Shown here: positions 60,275-64,000 of the stretch, piece after piece
Numbering within the stretch: position 1 is the stretch's first letter
How the letters are laid out: each line of letters opens with the position of its first letter
Source: Pseudogymnoascus destructans
Taxonomy: Eukaryota; Ascomycota; Leotiomycetes; Thelebolales; Thelebolaceae
NCBI RefSeq assembly: GCF_001641265.1
Contig: NW_020167531.1
Span: 1,054,001-1,118,000, forward strand
Length of the DNA stretch: 64,000 bases
Reading direction: 5' to 3'
Notes under the pieces: model-generated
Told to the model about the DNA's origin: nothing
The model's input: the letters and a program-made list of their open reading frames with translations, nothing else
Database searches by the model: none
Made by a program: the position numbers and the translations under genes

Positions 60275-62134
60275 ACGTACATGTATAGCGAAAGCGCCAA
60301 ACAAGCGAAAGCGCCAAAATGATGCGGTGACCAAACCCCCCAACTAAATGTTAAATTCCTCAACAACAAAACATGCCCCATAAAAACGATGAAAGCCAAT
60401 TAGTGCTAGCTATCCAGGCTATGCAAAGCGACCCAAAGTTACGCCTTCGAGTTGCTGCTAGGATCTATTCTGTGGACCACCGCAAGCTAGGTCGTCGTCT
60501 AGAAGGTGTACCTTCACGACGCGATATCCAAGCCAACTCACGGAAATTAACTAACCTAGAGGAGTCCGTCCTTGTTCAGTATATACTCGACCTAGCTGCC
60601 AAAGGGTTTCCTCCTCGGCTGTCTGTTGTTGAAGATATGGCAAGTCGACTACTTGCAACACGCGACGCGTCACGCGTTGGGTCGCGTTGGGCTTCAAACT
60701 TTGTTAAGCGGCGTGTAGAGCTCCAGACACGCTTTCAGCGCAAATACGACTACCAGAGGGCTAAGTGCGAAGATCCAGAAGTTATTAATGGCTGGTTTGA
60801 GCTTGTGCGTAACACAATTGCGAAATATGGTATCGATGAAGCAGATATCTACAACTTTGATGAGACTGGGTTTATGATGGGCGTTATCTCAACTGCTATG
60901 GTTGTAACAAGCTCAGACGGGCGGGCAAAAGCAAAGAAGGTACAGCCTGGTAATCGGGAATGGGTTACAGTAATCCAAGGCGTTAGTTCTCAAGGTTGGG
61001 CAGTACCACCATTTATCATTGTTGCAGGCAAAAACCACCTTACATCTTGGTATGAGAATAGTGGATTTTCAAGCGATTGGGTGATTTCTGTTACTGAAAA
61101 TGGCTGGACTACAAACGAGAGAGGCATGGATTGGATTCAGCACTTTGAGAAGCATACAAAGGCCCGGAGTGTTGGTGGTTATCGCTTGTTAGTCCTTGAT
61201 GGTCATGAGAGCCACCACTCAGATGAGTTTGAGGAGTACTGCAAGGAACACAACATTATTACGCTTTGTATGCCTGCTCACTCTTCTCATCTACTCCAGC
61301 CACTTGATGTTGGCTGTTTCGGCCCGTTAAAGCAGGCCTATGGTCGGCAAATTGAAGATATGATGCAGGCTCATATTTCTCATATTACAAAGGATGACTT
61401 CTTTCCTGCCTTCCACGCTGCATTTAACACTACAATGACGGAAAGTAACATTCGAGGCGGGTTCCGAGGGGCAGGGCTTCTTCCATTTGACCCTGAGAGA
61501 GTGATATCTACACTTGATCTTAAGTTAAGGACACCAACGCCTCCAAGCTCCCGCCCAGGTACTGCTCAACCTTGGGTTTCTCAGACACCAAACAACCCAA
61601 TTGAAGCTATGTCACAGTCTACATTTATTAAAACTCGGATTTCACGCCATCAAAATAGCTCTCCAACCTCAATCTATGCAGCTGTTGACCAGTTTACAAA
61701 GGGTGCATCGCAAATAATGCATCAATTAGCACTGCTAAAGGCAGAGAACCAAAACCTACGACAGGCAAATGAAGTACTAAGCAAGCGCCGGAGAGCTAGG
61801 AAAACACGACTACAGCAAGGAGGATCACTTAGTCAACAAGGGGCACAAGAGCTACAGGATGAGAGGGATGTTGTGCAGCAGGTAGAGCAGGAAATAAGGG
61901 CAAGCCGTGGTCGGAAGCCAAGGGAAGAAACCCGTGCCCGTCGCTGTGGCAAGTGTGGTGAGACTGGGCACAATGCGCGCACGTGTCAGATTGTAATAGA
62001 CACCTCTGAGGAAGAGGACTCCGAGTAGTTTCAATTGATTTCTAATGTTGTGGTAGATTTATCGCAATGTTTGTCGTGAGGGTAGATAATTTTGGCGCTT
62101 TCGCTTGTTTGGCGCTTTCGCTATACATGTACGT
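60275..62134 (+). mobile_element. Pogo element, complete and intact
   Basis: 1860 bp, terminal inverted repeats ACGTACATGTATAGCGAAAG... at both ends, TA duplication at 60273-60274 and 62135-62136. It lies immediately next to the element at 58313-60168 in opposite orientation, with about 100 AT-rich bases between them. Confidence 0.92.
60373..62028 (+). CDS. Pogo/Fot1-type transposase with C-terminal CCHC knuckle
   Basis: 551 residues from ATG 60373 (MPHKNDESQLVLAIQAM). Psq-like HTH about residues 5-55, CENP-B-like HTH about 65-130, DDE_1 core with NFDETGFMMG, LLVLDGHESHHSD and HLLQPLDVGCFG; 35 residues lie between the last two Asp. Then Pro/Ser linker, coiled coil (LALLKAENQNLRQANEVLSK), basic region, and CX2CX4HX4C zinc knuckle (RRCGKCGETGHNARTC) with a short acidic tail. 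No lesions. The knuckle is unusual for a cut-and-paste transposase as I know the family and may bind nucleic acid. Confidence 0.93.
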   Translation: MPHKNDESQLVLAIQAMQSDPKLRLRVAARIYSVDHRKLGRRLEGVPSRRDIQANSRKLTNLEESVLVQYILDLAAKGFPPRLSVVEDMASRLLATRDASRVGSRWASNFVKRRVELQTRFQRKYDYQRAKCEDPEVINGWFELVRNTIAKYGIDEADIYNFDETGFMMGVISTAMVVTSSDGRAKAKKVQPGNREWVTVIQGVSSQGWAVPPFIIVAGKNHLTSWYENSGFSSDWVISVTENGWTTNERGMDWIQHFEKHTKARSVGGYRLLVLDGHESHHSDEFEEYCKEHNIITLCMPAHSSHLLQPLDVGCFGPLKQAYGRQIEDMMQAHISHITKDDFFPAFHAAFNTTMTESNIRGGFRGAGLLPFDPERVISTLDLKLRTPTPPSSRPGTAQPWVSQTPNNPIEAMSQSTFIKTRISRHQNSSPTSIYAAVDQFTKGASQIMHQLALLKAENQNLRQANEVLSKRRRARKTRLQQGGSLSQQGAQELQDERDVVQQVEQEIRASRGRKPREETRARRCGKCGETGHNARTCQIVIDTSEEEDSE

Positions 62135-62136
62135 TA

Positions 62137-63760
62137 TAGCAAAATCGCCAAACAAGTGAAAGCGCCAAAATGATACAGTAACTAAACCCCCCAACTAAAT
62201 GTTAAATTCCTCTATAACAAAACATGTCCTAGAAAAATGATGAGAGCCAATTAGTGCTAGCTATCTAAGCTATGCAAAGTGACCTAAAGTTACACCTTCA
62301 AGTTCCTGCTAGGATCTATTCTATAGACCACCACAAGCTAGGTCGTTCTCTAGAAGGCGTACCTTCACAACGTAATATCCAAGCCAACTTAGAGAAATTA
62401 ACTAACCTAGAGGAATCCGTCCTTGTTCACTATATACTCAACTTAGCTGCTAAAGGATTTCCACCCTAGGTGTCTGTTGTTAAAGATATGGCTAATCGAC
62501 TTCTTACGACATGTGATCAACTACATGTCAGGTTGCGTTAGGCTTACAACTTCATTAAGCGCCACCTAGAGCTCTAGACATGCTTCTAGCAGAAATACGA
62601 CTATGAGAGGGCTAAGTGTAAGGACATAGAAGTCATCTGTAGTTGGTTTGAGCTTGTGCGCAATACAATTACAAAATATGGCATCTATGATGTAGACATC
62701 TACAACTTTGATGAGACTGGGTTTATAATGGGCGTTATCTCAACTGCTATGGTTGTAACAAGCTTAGACAGGCATGCAAAAGCAAAGAAGGTGCAGCCTA
62801 GCAATCGGGAATGGGTTATAGTAATCTAAGGTGTTCATTCCCAAGGTTAGGCAGTGCTGCCATTCATCATTATTGCAGGTAAAAACCACCTTGCCTCTTG
62901 GTACCAAAACAGCAGATTTCCACCTAACTGGGTAATTGCTGTCTCTGAAAATGGTTAGACTACAAACAAGAGAGGTATGGATTGGATTCGGCATTTTGAG
63001 AAGCATACAAGGTCCCGAACTGTTAGTGGTTATCACTTGTTGGTCCTTGATGGTCATAAGAGCCACTACTTAGACAAGTTTGAGGAGTACTACAAAGAAC
63101 ACAACATTATAACTCTCTACATGCCTGCTCATTCTTCTCATCTACTCTAGCCACTTGATGTTGGCTATTTTAGCCCATTAAAGAAGGCTTATGGTCAGCA
63201 AATTGAAGATATGATGCGGGCTTATATTATTCACATTACTAAGGACAACTTCTTTTCTGCCTTCTACGCTACATTTAACACGACAATGACAGAAAGCAAC
63301 ATTCAAGGAGGCTTCTAGAGTGCTAGACTTTTTCCATTCAACCCTAACAGTGTGATCTCTACACTTGATCTTAAGTTAAAAGACACTAACGCCTCTAAGC
63401 TCCTGCCTAGGTACTGCTCAACCTTGGGTTTCCCAAACACCAAATAACCCAACTGAAGCTATGTCACAGTCTACCTTTATTAAAACTCATATTTCACGCC
63501 ATCAAAATAGCTCTCCAACCTCAATCTATACAGTTGTTTGACCAGTTTACAAAGGGTGCATCGCAAATAATGCATTAATTCGCATTGTTAAAGGCAGAGA
63601 GGTTGGCATTGTTAGAAGCAGAGAACCAAATGCTCCGAACGGAGATGGAGGACCTTAGCAAGCGTCAGAGAGCTAAAAAAAAACACGTCTACGTAATGGA
63701 GGGTCACTTAGTGTACAAGAAGCTAAAGACCTAATAGCTGAGATTATATGAAAGGGGCGG
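62137..63760 (+). pseudogene. Pogo element, heavily mutated relative
   Basis: Starts with a damaged left repeat (TAGCAAAATCGCCAAAC) right after the TA of the intact element. A transposase colinear with 60373-62028 begins at 62224 and has many stops: ATC CAG to ATC TAA, CTC CAG to CTC TAG, TTT CAG to TTC TAG, GGT TGG to GGT TAG. Most changes are CpA to TpA or its complement. The C-terminal coiled-coil region differs by a short duplication (GCAGAGAGGTTGGCATTGTT). No right repeat is recognised. Confidence 0.85.
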
Positions 63761-63814
63761 CTTACTCGGAAGCCTCGGGGGTTACTGGGAGTTATTTAGA
63801 GCCTATAAAAAGTA

Positions 63815-64000
63815 ATGTGGTTTACCACCAAACGGAACATCCCACCAAATGAAACACTTTCCAACAAAAAGATGCCTCAGAAAGCTAATGAAGGCCGAGT
63901 TTTACTAGCCATTCAAGCTACCAAATCACCCCACAAACTGTCCATCCGACGTGCTGCGCAGCTATATGAGGTCCCACATGTAACACTTACCCGTCGCATA
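63815..64000 (+). mobile_element. Start of another pogo element, cut by window end
   Basis: After TA (63813-63814) the sequence ATGTGGTTTACCACC looks like a terminal repeat. A transposase starts at ATG 63872 (MPQKANEGRVLLAIQATKSP) with the Psq-like helix-turn-helix and runs off the window at base 64000. Confidence 0.7.

Noticed and set aside
1..64000. tRNA or rRNA genes
   Set aside because: None noticed on either strand by eye; a covariance-model scan would be needed to exclude them.

Overview
The window looks like a filamentous ascomycete (Pezizomycotina) chromosome. It has short GT-AG introns of about 50-80 bases, GC-rich fungal housekeeping genes (an Scm3-type centromere protein, ATG6, a kexin, kynurenine formamidase), chromodomain Ty3/gypsy elements, Fot1/pogo DNA transposons, a Helitron relic and a hAT end. 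C-to-T changes at CpA in the old repeats look like repeat-induced point mutation (RIP). I cannot fix the class or genus.

Layout. 1-1089: 3' part of a FAD monooxygenase. 1440-9091: RIP-like wreckage of Ty3 and copia elements, solo LTRs and one intact pogo element (5879-7891). 9350-19740: a second pogo element with ~94-bp terminal inverted repeats. It holds a 7.4-kb Ty3 element (10368-17753, identical 301-bp LTRs, duplication CAAAT) and a 925-bp copia fragment (18121-19045). 19891-32653: a gene island with an Scm3-Myb-Clr5 protein, a membrane-anchored Cys-rich protein, ATG6, a cyclophilin-like gene, kynurenine formamidase and a RING-H2 membrane protein. 33299-36668: broken genes (pogo deletion derivative, kinase-like genes, patatin). 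37006-39583: kexin. 40292-44091: a Helitron relic cut by three solo LTRs. 44350-56823: a three-deep nest around an apparently intact Ty3 element (47183-54180). 56991-64000: a hAT end and an array of related pogo copies, from intact to heavily mutated.

The most unusual material is inside the retrotransposons. Two different Ty3 families each carry, between pol and the 3' LTR, an antisense gene for a small protein with a Zn2Cys6-like six-cysteine pattern. One copy has two clean phase-0 introns. The intact Ty3 element also has a canonical -1 slippery heptamer just before the gag stop, with pol in the -1 frame. Many insertions have exact 5-bp or TA target duplications, so the order of events can be read directly.

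Limits: all family calls are by eye. Introns were placed by GT-AG plus frame continuity. Several frame breaks at G/C runs (cyclophilin-like gene, kexin tail) could be sequence errors.
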